Below, one piece after another: positions 1 through 11,350 of a stretch of DNA of 64,000 nucleotides (positions are counted from its first letter, which is position 1; every line of letters starts with the position of its first letter). The DNA is from Neolentinus lepideus HHB14362 ss-1. Lineage: Eukaryota; Basidiomycota; Agaricomycetes; Gloeophyllales; Gloeophyllaceae. Position numbers and translations under genes: made by a program. Below the pieces are notes generated by a model. The model did not search any database and was not told the origin of the DNA. It was given only the letters and a program-made list of their open reading frames with translations. The stretch lies in assembly GCA_001632425.1 (NCBI GenBank), contig KV425603.1, forward strand, positions 140,291-204,290. Reading direction: 5' to 3'.

Positions 1-317
1 GAAGGAGGTCAAAAAACTTGTTTGACTAAGTAGTGATATAGACAGGTACGTTATAACTCGCTCTGCCCGAACGGCGGACTGTATATTGAATGATGAATTG
101 ACCAGCGCAATGTTGGTCGTCGTACCTACTTAGACTTGAGTGAATATTTGCTTCGCTCGTATATTGATTCCACTCACACTAGTGCGGTGATCTGTGGCCT
201 GGCTGCAACCCTCGACGATCGCGGTGCCATCAAAGCTGCAAGAAGCTGGATTAATTCACTCCAATGGGTTAGGATAAAAGGCACGAGTAGATTACAAGTA
301 CAGTATTCCTGACTCCC
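1..317. other. left edge, no gene seen
   Basis: No supported coding exon or RNA gene was recognised here. It would be the 3' flank of the minus-strand exon that ends at 318. Confidence 0.4.
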
Positions 318-540
318 CTACTCCTTACCCTCTTCAAGAAACTGGACCAGTATTTCCAGAACTTCAGCCTCAGTGAGAACAGTTGGTACGTCTGAACTGG
401 GATAATCATATTCGTGAATCCGACGTCCCCGGAAATCTTCCTCCATCAACAACTCTTTCACTTTCTTGACATTACCACTGTTGCGTTCCACCTCTTGAAT
501 CTGGTTGTACAGAGATAGCCCTTGTACGATTTCGCTAGTA
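318..540 (-). CDS. C-terminal exon of an unrecognised gene
   Basis: On the minus strand an open frame of about 73 codons ends in TAG at 318-320. It begins at a plausible intron acceptor (…CTGCAG) at 541-543. The peptide is hydrophilic and acidic at its end (it finishes V-Q-F-L-E-E-G-K-E) and has the composition of a real helical C-terminus, with runs such as V-K-K-V-K-E-L-L-M-E-E-D. I could not assign a family. I also could not find convincing upstream exons between 541 and 1728. It may be the tail of a real gene with small exons or a decayed remnant. Confidence 0.3.
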
Positions 541-1728
541 CTGCAGCCCTATGAGGTACACACGTGCTCGGCGGAATGTTGGGCCGCAGATGCTCGACGT
601 GACGATGCGCATTGGTCGGTAAAACCCGATTCGCCTTGCAAGGGAAAAGTCTTGGGGACCTTGAGACCGTCTTGCCATGACCTGACAAGGCAATTCCGTG
701 ATATTTGGACCTTAGAAGTCCATGGCAATGCCCATGGCAAGACCATTACAATGATCCGGGCATTCTCAGAGAATAGTTAGCCTTGCTGGGCCTTGCAGGG
801 TCTTGCAAGGGCAGTTCGGAAATTTCCGACGAATCAAGTGACGCCCAATCAGCCATTGCTCGCAAAAAATATGTTCAAAATTGTCGGGAAAATAGGGTCA
901 ATATCGCGCCGTCTCCCAAATATGAAGGCCGACAGGCAAGCTTATGTCTAGGCCGGGCAACTTTGTACATTGATCCCTTGTAAGTGATTACTCAGTTGAG
1001 CTCGCGCGGGTGTCTCAGCTTGCCTTCATTGGTGGAGGAGTCGAACGCGTGCACTACTTCTTTGATTTCAGGTTTCCAGGTCATGTCGACTGCGCAGCAC
1101 GGTTATGATTCCACCCTCGAGCTCAAGGTTGTCCTCTGCGCGACGACTAGACTATTTCGCCATTGATGGTGTACAGGTCAAATACTGTACTGCGCCCAAC
1201 CTGAGAAGCACCACAAATGATCCTTGTCTCGCAATGATAGTACTTAGTTGTGAACCGACTTCCTCGGCAGACCGGAGAGTACTGGTGCCCGATCATGATG
1301 TAGGTGCTTGTGCTTACAGAGCCAACATCTCGCACGGTCTCTTTGTCCGTCTAGGAGTCGAACAGGCGGTGATCATCATGATCATGATATCTATCATCTT
1401 CTTTCTCAAATTGGTTGGATGCTAATCAAACGAGAGTGGCGAGTATGATTAGGCGCGGGCCTGTAGAGAATTCAGTTTTAACGGGGTCAGACAGCCTGAG
1501 TACGTTCTAACTTGAGACTCCCACTTGTTCGCTAGTAGCAATGATTTCCAGGACTCGAGATTGTTTTCTTATAAACTGACCCAATTGCCATTACGTTTCC
1601 GTTATCTCTGCGGAACAACGCAACGCTCTAACTGTATGCAAAGAAGAAGGCGGTGGCTGTCGTATCCATATATATCGTCTATCCAGCAACCTATCTCGAG
1701 TGGTCTCAAGAACCTACAAATTCTCAGC
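541..1728. other. long stretch without a supported gene
   Basis: Only short overlapping reading frames occur, none with recognisable domains. Around 640-820 there are several imperfect copies of CTTGC/CATGGCAA-type words (for example CCATGGCAATGCCCATGGCAAG), a low-grade local repeat. The last few hundred bases should contain the promoter of the 7-TM gene that starts at 1729. Confidence 0.4.
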
Positions 1729-2975
1729 ATGGTTGCTTCCATTAACGTGGATGTGGCAGAGCTGGCTGGCCTGATAGTCGAATCCATCTTCTATGGTTTG
1801 TACAACTGCATATTGCAATATGTCATGTCCACTCATCCTATGGCCTAGGGATATTCGTTATTCTCTTCGTAGCGGCAATATATCTCACTTTCATGAGGAG
1901 ACGTCATGCGAAGATCAATCCGATAATGGTGCTGGTCGCAATCGCGATGTCCATCCTTGTCACAGTACAGCTTGTAGGAGACACTACAAACGTCTTCCTC
2001 GCGTTCATCAACCGTGACCGCGCAGGCCGGATCGCTTTCATGCAAGACGTGACGCAACCAGTATTCATCTTGAGGCATACCACACTCATCTTGATGATTC
2101 TGGTGTCTGACTCTTTCGTTGTAAGTGCTCTTCCCATGCGCTGGTGCAGTATCTAAGGACCATTTTAGACGTACCGATGTTGGGTTGTATGGAATAAGAA
2201 AATATGGGTGGTTATTCTGCCAATATGCCTGAGTCTTGGAAGCGGGGGTGCGTTCGAAGGATGATTTATCTGGTTGCAACCAATCGCTGTTTCTAGTTGC
2301 GGGATTCCATGCCATATGGTCTTTTGGGAATTTCAAGGCTGAAACAAGGGTGAATCAGGAGAAATGGCTCATCGCAATTTCTTCCCTCAGCCTTGCGGCG
2401 AACGCAGTATCAACCTGTACGTTTAATGGCACCTATCCCGAGCAAGTAATCAATTTTGCTTGCAGTGCTTACAGCTATTTATATCTGGAACAAAAATAGC
2501 AAGGCTGCCCAAATCGCTGGTTCGACATCCAGTCTGATGCCAGTGGTGAAACTAGTCATAGAAAGCGGTGCCCTCAATGCGGGTTACATGCTTGCAAACA
2601 CGATTACCTTGGTGACGGGAACTGAGGGCCTCGAGACAATGGCTGAAATGGTGCGGGTCCTGACTTCTATGTTCCAACGGAACGCTGACCTATGCGAAGG
2701 GAACCCCTCTGATCGGCTGCATATTTTTGCTCGTGATCATACGAGTCTGCATCAATTCGAGGGAAGACCCTACTTCAGATAATCAGAAATCGTCCCTAGC
2801 TCTGCGGACGTTTTCTGGTTCCAGCGTAGAAGCAGCACGTGAGCGTGAGCGTCGCTCTGGCGCTCAGGGTAGGCAAATAGTCATAGAACGGGAAGTTTTC
2901 GTTACCCAAGATGAGGGAGGAGAAGTGTTAGACAAGGACCCGAACGGAAAGTCCCATTCTACCTTTGTTGTTTAG
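1729..2975 (+). CDS. multi-pass membrane protein, copy 1 of a tandem 7-TM family
   Basis: Spliced gene with about six exons. It starts M-V-A-S-I-N-V-D-V-A-E-L and ends …H-S-T-F-V-V-stop. Hydrophobic segments in order: the VAELAGLIVESIFYG region continuing into IFVILFVAAIYLTF; VLVAIAMSILVTVQLVGD; ILRHTTLILMILVSD; WVVILPICLSLGSG; WLIAISSLSLAANAV; VIESGALNAGYMLANTITLV; LIGCIFLLVIIRVCI. That makes about seven helices followed by a polar, probably cytosolic tail. A conserved T-Y-R-C-W-V-V-W-N-K motif follows the third or fourth helix. Introns are 50-75 bp, with donors such as GTAAGT at 2118. The family is common in Agaricomycetes but has no function I can name; a receptor or sensor role is only a guess from topology. 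Copies 2 and 3 lie directly downstream with matching intron positions. Confidence 0.8.
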
Positions 2976-3422
2976 TGTGTGTTGACGGTTATTTGTGCGC
3001 AATTGTACATACTGGCAGAATATTACCAGGAGCTGCTCATGTTACGACCTCCCCATCAGTCTCAGTCAGCTGGCGGACATCCTCGCCCTCGGCTGAGTTC
3101 AAGGTTGATGTGACGCGACCTGAGCTCTCTGGTTGGTTGCTCAAGAAGCGAGACGAGCGTGGGTGAGAACGTCCGTAGGCACGGAGGTTGTGAGAGCCAT
3201 AAAAATAGCCTGCATTATACTTCTCCTACTTCGAAGCTTCGACTTCAAATTATCATCCTCATGATGGCGTCTTACGAGGCTTGATACGAGGCTTGACGGT
3301 GAGCTTGCCATTTTGGTCTCGAGGTTCAGTACCAGTGCGTGTAGTAATTCACATAGGTCTGAGCTACTTAATACTACAATCTCATTCGGTTTATATAGTC
3401 CTAGACTTAAGCTTAAACCCCC
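2976..3422. other. intergenic, promoter side of copy 2
   Basis: No gene was recognised. A 141-codon minus-strand frame covers 3141-3566 but overlaps the first exons of copy 2 and has no recognisable domain, so it is treated as a shadow. The stretch should hold the 3' end of copy 1 and the promoter of copy 2. Confidence 0.45.
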
Positions 3423-4647
3423 ATGATCCCTGTGGACGTTGCAGAGCTCGCTGGAACTATCGCGGAAACAGCATTGTATGGTGAGTGGTACAGTTTTGTG
3501 TGCCTTATTTGCGCTTATGCTTGCAACATAGGTGTTTTCGTCGTTCTCTTCATGACGGCGATGCACTTCAGCTTAGCGAGGCAAGGCGTCAAACCGAGTA
3601 AAGTGATGCTGTCCGTAGCGATTAGCATGGCTATCCTCGCAACAGCGCAACTAGGCGCAGATATAACCAATATCTTTTTGGCGTTCATAGACCGGGAGAG
3701 AGCGCAACGAATCGCTTTTCTGCAGGACGTGACACAGCCGATTTTCATTTTGAAACACGCAACTCTCATTGCGATGATGTTTTTGTCCGACTTGTTTGTT
3801 GTGAGTGTCCACGTCATGCTTTCGCCGTTCAGCCTACATGGTGATCTAGACGTACCGCTGTTGGCTCATATGGCATAAAAATATATGGGTCGTGCTCCTT
3901 CCCATATGTCTATCACTTGGAAGCGGCGGTTAGTGATCACTTCAAGTGAATTGTCGACGCCTAACGTACCTGATGACTCTAGGTGTAGGAACATATACTT
4001 TGTGGGCTTTCCGGAACTCCGAAGCGCGAACAAGGGCAGCCCAGGAGTGGACACTGATCGCGATCTCTTCGCTAAGTCTCGGAGCCAATGTCATATCCAC
4101 CCGTACGTCCCACCGGGTTGACAAGGCTTACCAAGCTTAATTTCGATTCACAGTTCTCTCCGCGCTTCGTATTTGGAACAACAGGGGCAAAAATGCCAAA
4201 ACTCTGGGGACCATGAAGTTGAATGTTGCACCTATCGTACGAATTATCATCGAAAGTGGAGCCCTGAACGCAGCGTACATGGTCGCAAATACAGTAACAT
4301 GGCTCACTGGGTATCAAGGTCTGACGGTTGAGTTGGTACGTACATCAAACAGAGTCATAGTAAATGGCTCACCTAGGTTGAAGGGAACATCTCTAATTGG
4401 CTGCATATTCATGCTAATGATTATTCGTATTTGTGCAAACGCCAGACAAGAGATAAACTCGAAGTCATCGATAGCGTTGCGCTCGTTGCCACGTCCTAGG
4501 ATCGAGGATATAAGTGACAATCCTCCCAGTACTACATCTAGAACTAGCAGACGCATCATAGTGGGTGCACAATCGTTCGTGATTGGTAACGATGCTCCGC
4601 AGTCGATTAGCGAAGACGGAAAGCCAGATGCTGAGTTCGCCTTATAG
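3423..4647 (+). CDS. multi-pass membrane protein, copy 2 of the tandem 7-TM family
   Basis: Starts M-I-P-V-D-V-A-E-L-A-G and ends …D-A-E-F-A-L-stop. It aligns by eye over its whole length with copies 1 and 3: F-L-A-F-I-D-R-E-R-A-Q-R-I-A-F-L-Q-D-V-T-Q-P before the third helix, T-Y-R-C-W after it, and I-I-E-S-G-A-L-N-A-A-Y-M near the sixth. Intron positions match (for example after L-Y-G near 3480 and before T-Y-R-C-W near 3850). The tail is longer and Ser/Arg-rich, with a T-S-R-T-S-R-R stretch. No frameshift was seen and every splice site I needed was GT-AG, so the copy appears intact. Function is unknown and membrane location is inferred from hydrophobicity. Confidence 0.78.
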
Positions 4648-5202
4648 AGATGCTTTCTCAAGTAGTAACTTGTGTGGTTTATATATCACGTGTACGCAAT
4701 GGACTCCAGGTGCCGATGAGGGCTTCTGCGACCACAGACTAGACATTTATCGTTTGTCCGCTCTCCAAAGTGCCGCCTTCTGCCTTATCACGTCCCCGCA
4801 CGTCTCCGCAGGTTCAACCGACCGCTTGGCTCGCTTATCTGTTCCGGAGGGAAGAGTTGAGGGAAGCCACAGAGGGGCGATGCCGAAGCAGTTCAGGCCT
4901 AAGTATATAATTCCTGAGTCATGGAGAACCAATGAAGAACCTACAGGGTGACGACCCATCCAATAAAAACAGGCCCGTATGCATTTTTGGTCCGGGAACC
5001 TCCTGTTTGCCGCGAGAGTCCAGACGCATATGTACAGGAAGCTTAACGAATAGACGAAGAGCAGACGTGATATTCGTTTGATGTCTTCCGGGAAAGAAGG
5101 ATCACATCCTGTATTTGTGCGCACAGATTCTTAGGAAACCTTGGCTGTCACCTCTTTAACAGCAACCAACGGATTTGTCTCTAATGCACAGAGCGTTTCG
5201 GC
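4648..5202. other. intergenic between copies 2 and 3
   Basis: No gene is supported. A 125-codon minus-strand frame (4747-5124) has one hydrophobic stretch but no family resemblance and no clear start context. It may be chance or a remnant. Confidence 0.4.
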
Positions 5203-6451
5203 ATGGCCCCATCAATCAATATCGACGTCGCTGAGCTCGCTGGCCTCATAGTCGAATCCATCCTGTATGGTGTGTGTCAGAGGAAGTGAGCCATCCTTGG
5301 TCCGCACTCACCGCTCGGGCTAGGGATATTCCTAGTTCTGTTCGTGGCTGCAATGTACTTCACTTTTGCGAGAAGACGAGGGATCGGACTCAACAAAGTA
5401 ATGGTGCTCTCTGCCTTGGTGCTTTTCGTTTTGGCGACCACACAGCTAGTAGCCGACGCCACCAATATCTTCCAAGCGTTCATTAGCCGCACACGCGAGG
5501 AGCGAATCTCCTTCCTGCAGGACGTGTCACAGCCCTTGTTCATTCTGAAACATACTACGCTTATTCTGATGCGCCTTGTATCGGATTTTTTTGTCGTGAG
5601 TATGTTACTCCTCCATTGTAAAATTATAAAATTTACATAGGTATAGACGTACCGATGTTGGATTGTATGGAACAATAACATCTGGGTGGTAATTACACCT
5701 ATAGCCCTAACTCTTGGCAGTGGAGGTCAGTTATAGTAGTTTGTGAAGCAGCAACGGGCTTACAAGAATCCGTAGTTGTCGGTTTCCATACTATCTGGTC
5801 TTTCCAGCATTATGGGAGAGAAACAAGGGCAGCTCAGGAACAATGGCTAATAGCCTTGTCAGTTCTTAGTCTTGCGGCAAATGCTATAGCCACCGGTACG
5901 TATTTGGTCGCTCAGAGCGATCTGCACGCAGTGACCGATGCACGGTGCAGCTTTTACCGCGCTCCGTATTTGGAACACCGGACGAAGGACCGTCGCTGAA
6001 CCACCAGCCCCAAGTCTGATACCTGTCGTGGTCATCATCATAGAGAGCAGTGCGCTCAATGCGGCATACATGATCGCAAACACGATCACGCTAATCACCG
6101 GAAACGAAGGCCTCGAGACGATGGCGGAGCTAGTATGCGCACCTAACGATCTTCCTACCAGGATGCTCATAAATACTCTTGCAGGGAACACCCTTAGTGG
6201 GTTGCATCTTCATGCTTGTGATAATACGCGTGTGGATGAATGCCACACGGGGCAACAGCTTGACGACGAACATTAACTCGACAATAGCATTCCGTCCCGG
6301 ACGGCGACCTAGTGATGAGATACTTCCGGAGGGGCATTCGGTTCCTAGTAAACAAATGGTGATCCACCAGGATGCATTCATAACCCGAGACGACGTCTTC
6401 GAAATGTCCGTGAGGCAGGAAGGGAAACCAAGCACAGATTTTAGTACGTGA
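5203..6451 (+). CDS. multi-pass membrane protein, copy 3 of the tandem 7-TM family
   Basis: Starts M-A-P-S-I-N-I-D-V-A-E-L and ends …T-D-F-S-T-stop. By eye it is closer to copy 1 than to copy 2: identical A-E-L-A-G-L-I-V-E-S-I in the first helix, and T-Y-R-C-W-I-V-W-N after the third or fourth. It keeps the whole set of about seven helices, including F-V-L-A-T-T-Q-L-V-A-D-A and L-V-G-C-I-F-M-L-V-I-I-R-V-W-M-N. Intron positions match copy 1, including the intron that interrupts the I-A-T / A-L-R-I-W junction near 5900-5958. The soluble tail carries a charged stretch with few similarities to the other copies, so the tails diverge faster than the membrane core. Function is unknown. Confidence 0.8.
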
Positions 6452-6577
6452 TGCTCTCGGAGAGGCTACCTTATGTATATCACTGTAAGCGTGGATAATT
6501 GGCACCTGACGTTAAGTATCACACTCCGCCGGAAAGCGCCCGACTGTAACCGCCAAGGCAAGTACGTTGACTGCTTG

Positions 6578-7109
6578 TCATGTCCTCTTGGCGGCGCCCC
6601 CACGAGCTTCCTCATTTTCCCCTGGAAGCTCGCCGAAATCCTCCCAGTCCATGGCCCCGTCTTGGCCACTACCACTACCAAATCTCCTGTTAAACCGACC
6701 AAGTCGTCCAGTGGTCTCGCTCTCCTCTTCTGCACCTTCTGCTCTCATCATAGCAGTGTTCCTAGACAAGCGAGCATCGAGCGGTTCAGTGTCAAGGAAA
6801 CCAGTAAACCATTAAAACTACGTACCAGAGTGGATTATTGGTAACATCACGGGTCAGACGGATAACTGATCGGGGAGATGTTGTCCAGTGAATGAAGGTC
6901 GAGCCGTCTGAACGTATGACTTTTTGAGGGAATTGAGGAACCATGGGGTTGGGTAACTTGTTCGTACGGCGTTTCCAGACATGAGTCCGACCGTAAGGTG
7001 ATGATGACACGGCACGCGTCTGAATCGCGTGTGCCCCTGCCTCATAAATGTTGCCAAACGACCGTGCTGCCTGACGGGACGAGCAAGCCACAGAGCAAGC
7101 CAAGACCAT
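6578..7109 (-). CDS. MRPL36: mitochondrial large-subunit ribosomal protein bL31m
   Basis: Two exons. The first runs from ATG at 7107-7109 to 6826, followed by a 64 bp intron (6762-6825, donor GTACGT, acceptor CTAG). The second exon ends in TGA at 6578. The N-terminus is Ala/Ser/Arg-rich, as expected of a mitochondrial presequence. The conserved core reads F-P-Q-K-V-I-R-S-D-G-S-T-F, then R-L-T-R-D-V-T-N-N-P-L-W across the intron, then G-R-L-G-R-F-N-R-R-F-G, which is the L31 C-terminal signature. The protein belongs to the mitoribosome large subunit. It is divergently arranged with EMC1. Confidence is high for the family, slightly lower for the exact start. Confidence 0.82.
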
Positions 7110-7324
7110 GGCGATAAATAATAAAGAGTTTACGAGGCCAATATTGAGATTTGCGCACAGATAACGGCTTATCTAGGTGTAAATATAATATTAAATATCT
7201 AGTATGCATAGCGGGTATAGCTGCCAGTTCGCAACTTCACCGCTCGAATGCATCATTCCTCTGTCTAGAAACGTGTCCTACTGCTTTCGTACGCGAGCGA
7301 CTGATGAACTGAAAGTCACAAGCT
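7110..7324. promoter_or_regulatory. shared divergent promoter, bL31m / EMC1
   Basis: Only 215 bp separate the two start codons. It contains A+T-rich stretches (ATATAATATTAAATATC near 7184-7200), but I can identify no specific factor site. The shared use is inferred from spacing alone. Confidence 0.5.
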
Positions 7325-10300
7325 ATGTTTTGCTTTTTAATAGCTATTCTTGCTGTCTTTCCTGGAGTACTGGCATTGCACGAATTCGAGGCTGGAGTAG
7401 TTGACTGGCACAAGACATTGGTCGGCGTTCCTTTGGCCCATTCGCCTTCAATAGCATCCGTATTTCACAGGGTACATGATACAGCAAATACGACCCGAAG
7501 TGTGATCTTGACTGCGACGAGAAGCAATGTCCTGGCAGCATTGAATCCGGGGGATGGCTCCGTTGGTACGTCAAGGACCGTAAATTTCGAACGTACTTGA
7601 ACTTGAAGGCCTTTGTATAGCGTGGAGGCACATATTCGAGCCAGAGGACCCGGTGGTGGCGTTTCACAGACAGAGAGACAGTGAGTACATCGACAAAGAT
7701 ATAACTCGAGGCTAATGCCCCGGCCCTAGCTGTCGCCGCTCTATCGGGGCCTGGAGGTGCGACACTAAGGTCGTTCAGCGCACTGACTGGCAGCCTGCTT
7801 CTTGAAACCCGCTTGCACGATCCTTCTTCTGGTCACTTGTCCGAACCCATTGATGTCGGAACGGCTCTGGCTCTTCAAGCTACCGAGAGCTCCCAGCCCG
7901 ACATCATCGTCCTGACTGATGGTCATAGTGTGCGGCGCATAGACGGCGCGACAAGTGAGATGAAATGGGGGTGGACCTCGGCTGACCAGACGTCCGTACT
8001 ATTGTGTATTCATACTGGGAAGATAAATGAACTCATTTTACGCTCTACATCAGCTCGCTGGTCATATATACAAAGCTCGTCGCAACACCTTCCACTATTT
8101 ACCTGATCGGCTTGGCTAAGTCCATAAAATCCAACACCTTGCACATCACCTCGCTCTCCGCTGCCACGGGTGAGGTCATTGAAGACGTCAGCGTGCCCTC
8201 GCACATCGCCGACGGGCCAGGCGACGTTATCCCATTGACCTCGTCTTCGGATGCGGTGCCTCGCTTAGCGTGGTTCGACCGCGGCGTCATCCGGTCCATG
8301 TTACTCACACCCGATCTTAAGGACAAGCCCGCGAGCACGAAGGAGGCTCGGTACCGACGTATCATTGACATTGGCCTCGGAGAGGGGCACGGAATGTTCC
8401 TCGCTATCCAGGGCGATGGGTCTTCGCGTGTCTTTAGGATTGACGAGGAGGGGCCTGGCGTGAAGGCCATATGGGAGTTCGCTGATTCGGTAGGCCACTT
8501 TTGTACGCTGAGATATCGTTTCCTGATAGCGGCTCTGCAGGCAGAATCGAACCGCAATGCGGAGTCTGTCTACTCAGGTGGCCTGGACAAGGATGGCTAT
8601 CCATACGTAGCTCGAGTCTTCTGGTCACATGTCTTGGCAGTGAGCATTTTTTGTTGTCCACCCTGCGGACGCCATCTCAAACGAAATGCTTGGGCAGAAA
8701 GCAAATGCCCACGTCTTCGTACCCCATTTAGCTGAAGGCCAAGGACTTGTCGCGGGCTTTGCCTTCCCCTTCGACACCCGCACACACGGTATCATCAATT
8801 ACGTACGTTTCCCATTCTATCGATTCTGCGCCTTGGACTATAAATCCATTCGGTTTAGGTTGCCATCGACAACGCGCACCACGGAGGCTTCCAAGTCCTA
8901 ACTCGTCTTTTCCTCACCACGACAACCGGCGCCGTTCAGCTCTGGCAAAAAGACAGTCTACAATGGACGAGAGAGGAGGGCCTGGCAACAATTGGGGCTG
9001 TAGAGTTTGTTGACCTGCCTGAGGAGAAGGTAGTGCACTCGAGCAAGAGCGAAGTCTTCCTGGAACGAGTTGTCCGGCATTTCAAGGATGCAAAGGTATG
9101 TGTCCGAAGGCTGTCCCAGCGTTCATTCTACCCACCTATCTCAGGATTTCCCATCGTATTTGATAGCATTTGTTAACCGATTCTTGACGGGGTCATATGA
9201 GACGCCTTCGTCCGCTTTGCCCTTTTCGGCCAACGCCAGCGGCCTGCTCACTCGAGATACGTTCGGCTTCCGGAAGATTATCGTCGTCGCGACGGCGGCT
9301 GGTAAGATTTATGGCTTGGACTCGACTTCTGGTGATATCGTGTGGAGCCGCGTTCTTGGCTTGGGATGGGCGGGCGAAATTGGCGCAACGATACACCCGG
9401 TAAAGATCTATGTTACACGGACGGTAGCGGATGGGGACACGCCCCAAGTAGTTGTTGTGACTCAGAGAAGGGCAGAGAACGTGAGTCCGGGTTGTCATTA
9501 TCTTTCTACCGCATCTCATAAGCATCTTAGACCCTTATAGATACTGTTTTGTTCCACGTTGATGCCTTGACTGGTGAAAATGCAAGGGATAGCTCTTCCT
9601 CAGGCGAAATCTTGCAGGGTCTTGATATCATATCTGGTCCCTTGGTCGACTTGTTCTTCTTGCCAGAAAAGAAAGTTATCGTCCTGATTGACGAGTTCCT
9701 AGGCGTACGTTGTTCCTGCACCCCGTACCCAGATCTCTCTGATTAGATATGGCACAGCTGCACCTCTACCCCGACAACGGTGCAACCGACGAAGCCTTCG
9801 CGAAAGTAGCATCCTCATTGTATCTTCCTCTCCGAGCCGGCTCTCCTGGAAACAGGCGCCTGGTTGGCCACAAAGTCCATCCCAATCCGGAGCTTCATGA
9901 CCGTTACTTCGCATCACCGGTGTGGACTACTGCATTCCCTGCATCCGAGGACATCCTCTCCGTCATTCGCCCTTCTAATTCGCAGCCAGTCGCATCACTC
10001 GGAAAAGTCTTGGGCAACCGTACGACTCTCTACAAGTACCTGAACCCGAATCTACTGGCTGTTCTGACTGCTTCAAAGACTGCGTCACAGTGTTCGATCT
10101 ACGTTCTGGATAGTGTTAAGGGCAGTGTCGTGTATCATGCTTCAGTCCCCGGAGCGAGTGGTGTTTGCGATGTCAAAGCGAATCTGGTCGAGAACTGGCT
10201 AGTGTACTACTATTACAACGGAGAAATCAATGGTCCTGGCCAGACGAAAGGCCATACGATGGTGTCCGTCGAGTTCTATGAAGGGTCGAAACCTGATGAC

Positions 10301-11006
10301 AAGACCGGCAGGTAAGATGAACTAATTGACCGAGGGTGGCTAGTACTGATCATTCACTAGCTCGGATATGTCGTCCTACTCGAACAAGAGCATCAATGTC
10401 TCGGTGTATGAGCAAGCTTTCCTGCTTCCATACGGAATCACTGCTCTAGCTTCAACGTCAACCAAATTTGGGATGACGACCAAAGACATTATAGGTACAA
10501 TGTGTCCTACCTCATCGTAATCCTGTATTACATTCACTGAATCGAATGCTAGTCGCGAACCAGAATCATCAAGTCCAGAGTATCCCACGACGTCTTCTTG
10601 ACCCTAGGCGACCAAAACGCAAGCCCACCAACGAGGAGATGGAAGAGATGCTGATCCAATACGATCCACTCCTTCCGTACGAAGCGCGCTCAATCTTGTC
10701 GCACAACAATCAGGTATGTTAACTATCTCAATTCTGAGTCAGCGACTATATAATGTCGCAAAACAGGTTGCGAATGTCCAGCGAATCGTCACGTCTCCCG
10801 CACTACTAGAATCGACATCGCTAGTACTCGTCTATGGACTCGACTTATTCCACACGCGAGTAAGTCCATCAGGAACGTTCGACGTTCTGAGCGAGAACTT
10901 CAACAAAGCGCAGCTCATTTTCACTGTGAGTGGCTTGTTGGCCGCAATCATAATCACGAGACCGATGGTGCGGAGGAAACGGCTGAGAGAAAAATGGTAC
11001 CAATGA
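7325..11006 (+). CDS. EMC1: ER membrane protein complex subunit 1
   Basis: Large spliced gene encoding roughly 1,000 residues. It begins M-F-C-F-L-I-A-I-L-A-V-F-P-G-V-L-A, a signal peptide, and is followed by the luminal β-propeller typical of EMC1 (E-A-G-V-V-D-W-H-K; L-N-P-G-D-G-S-V-A-W-R; G-K-I-Y-G-L-D-S-T-S-G-D-I-V-W). The C-terminal DUF1620 part contains L-P-Y-G-I-T-A-L-A-S-T-S-T-K-F-G-M-T and R-R-P-K-R-K-P-T-N-E-E-M. The last membrane helix is I-F-T-V-S-G-L-L-A-A-I-I-I, with a basic cytosolic end (R-P-M-V-R-R-K-R). About ten short introns join in frame, for example 7992-8053 and one ending at 9757; I saw no frameshift. EMC1 is a core subunit of the insertase that places tail-anchored and multi-pass proteins in the ER membrane. 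Confidence 0.93.
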
Positions 11007-11350
11007 GGTGCTTACCAGCTATCTGCTGTGTGATGTAAATTATTACGGACAGTAAAATTCAATCAACGTAATTGATGTTCGATGTGGTCGGCATTAAGGG
11101 TAGCCGCGGGCTATGTGCAATCTGCAGTGGAACCATTAGACGGGACAGTGTCGTGTTAGAGAGTGAGGAAACGGTGAAAGTAGCGACTGCGCTGGAGGTG
11201 GATGGTCACGAGCCTGACGAGAACCAGCATCAGCGGCAGAAACCAGCAAATTTCCAGGTATTTATGAAATGAGGCATTGAGGTGCGAATCACAATCAACG
11301 GACTGATACACGCGTACGGACTAAAAACGTTGTGGTCCATACTATTTGAA
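11007..11350. other. convergent 3' intergenic, EMC1 / GH105
   Basis: About 345 bp between two convergent stop codons. It should contain both 3' UTRs. No further gene was seen. Confidence 0.5.

Noticed and set aside
3141..3566. 141-codon minus-strand frame
   Set aside because: It is antisense to the first exons of 7-TM copy 2, whose model is supported by two paralogues.
4747..5124. 125-codon minus-strand frame between 7-TM copies 2 and 3
   Set aside because: No family resemblance, no splice support, and weak start context; probably chance or a remnant.
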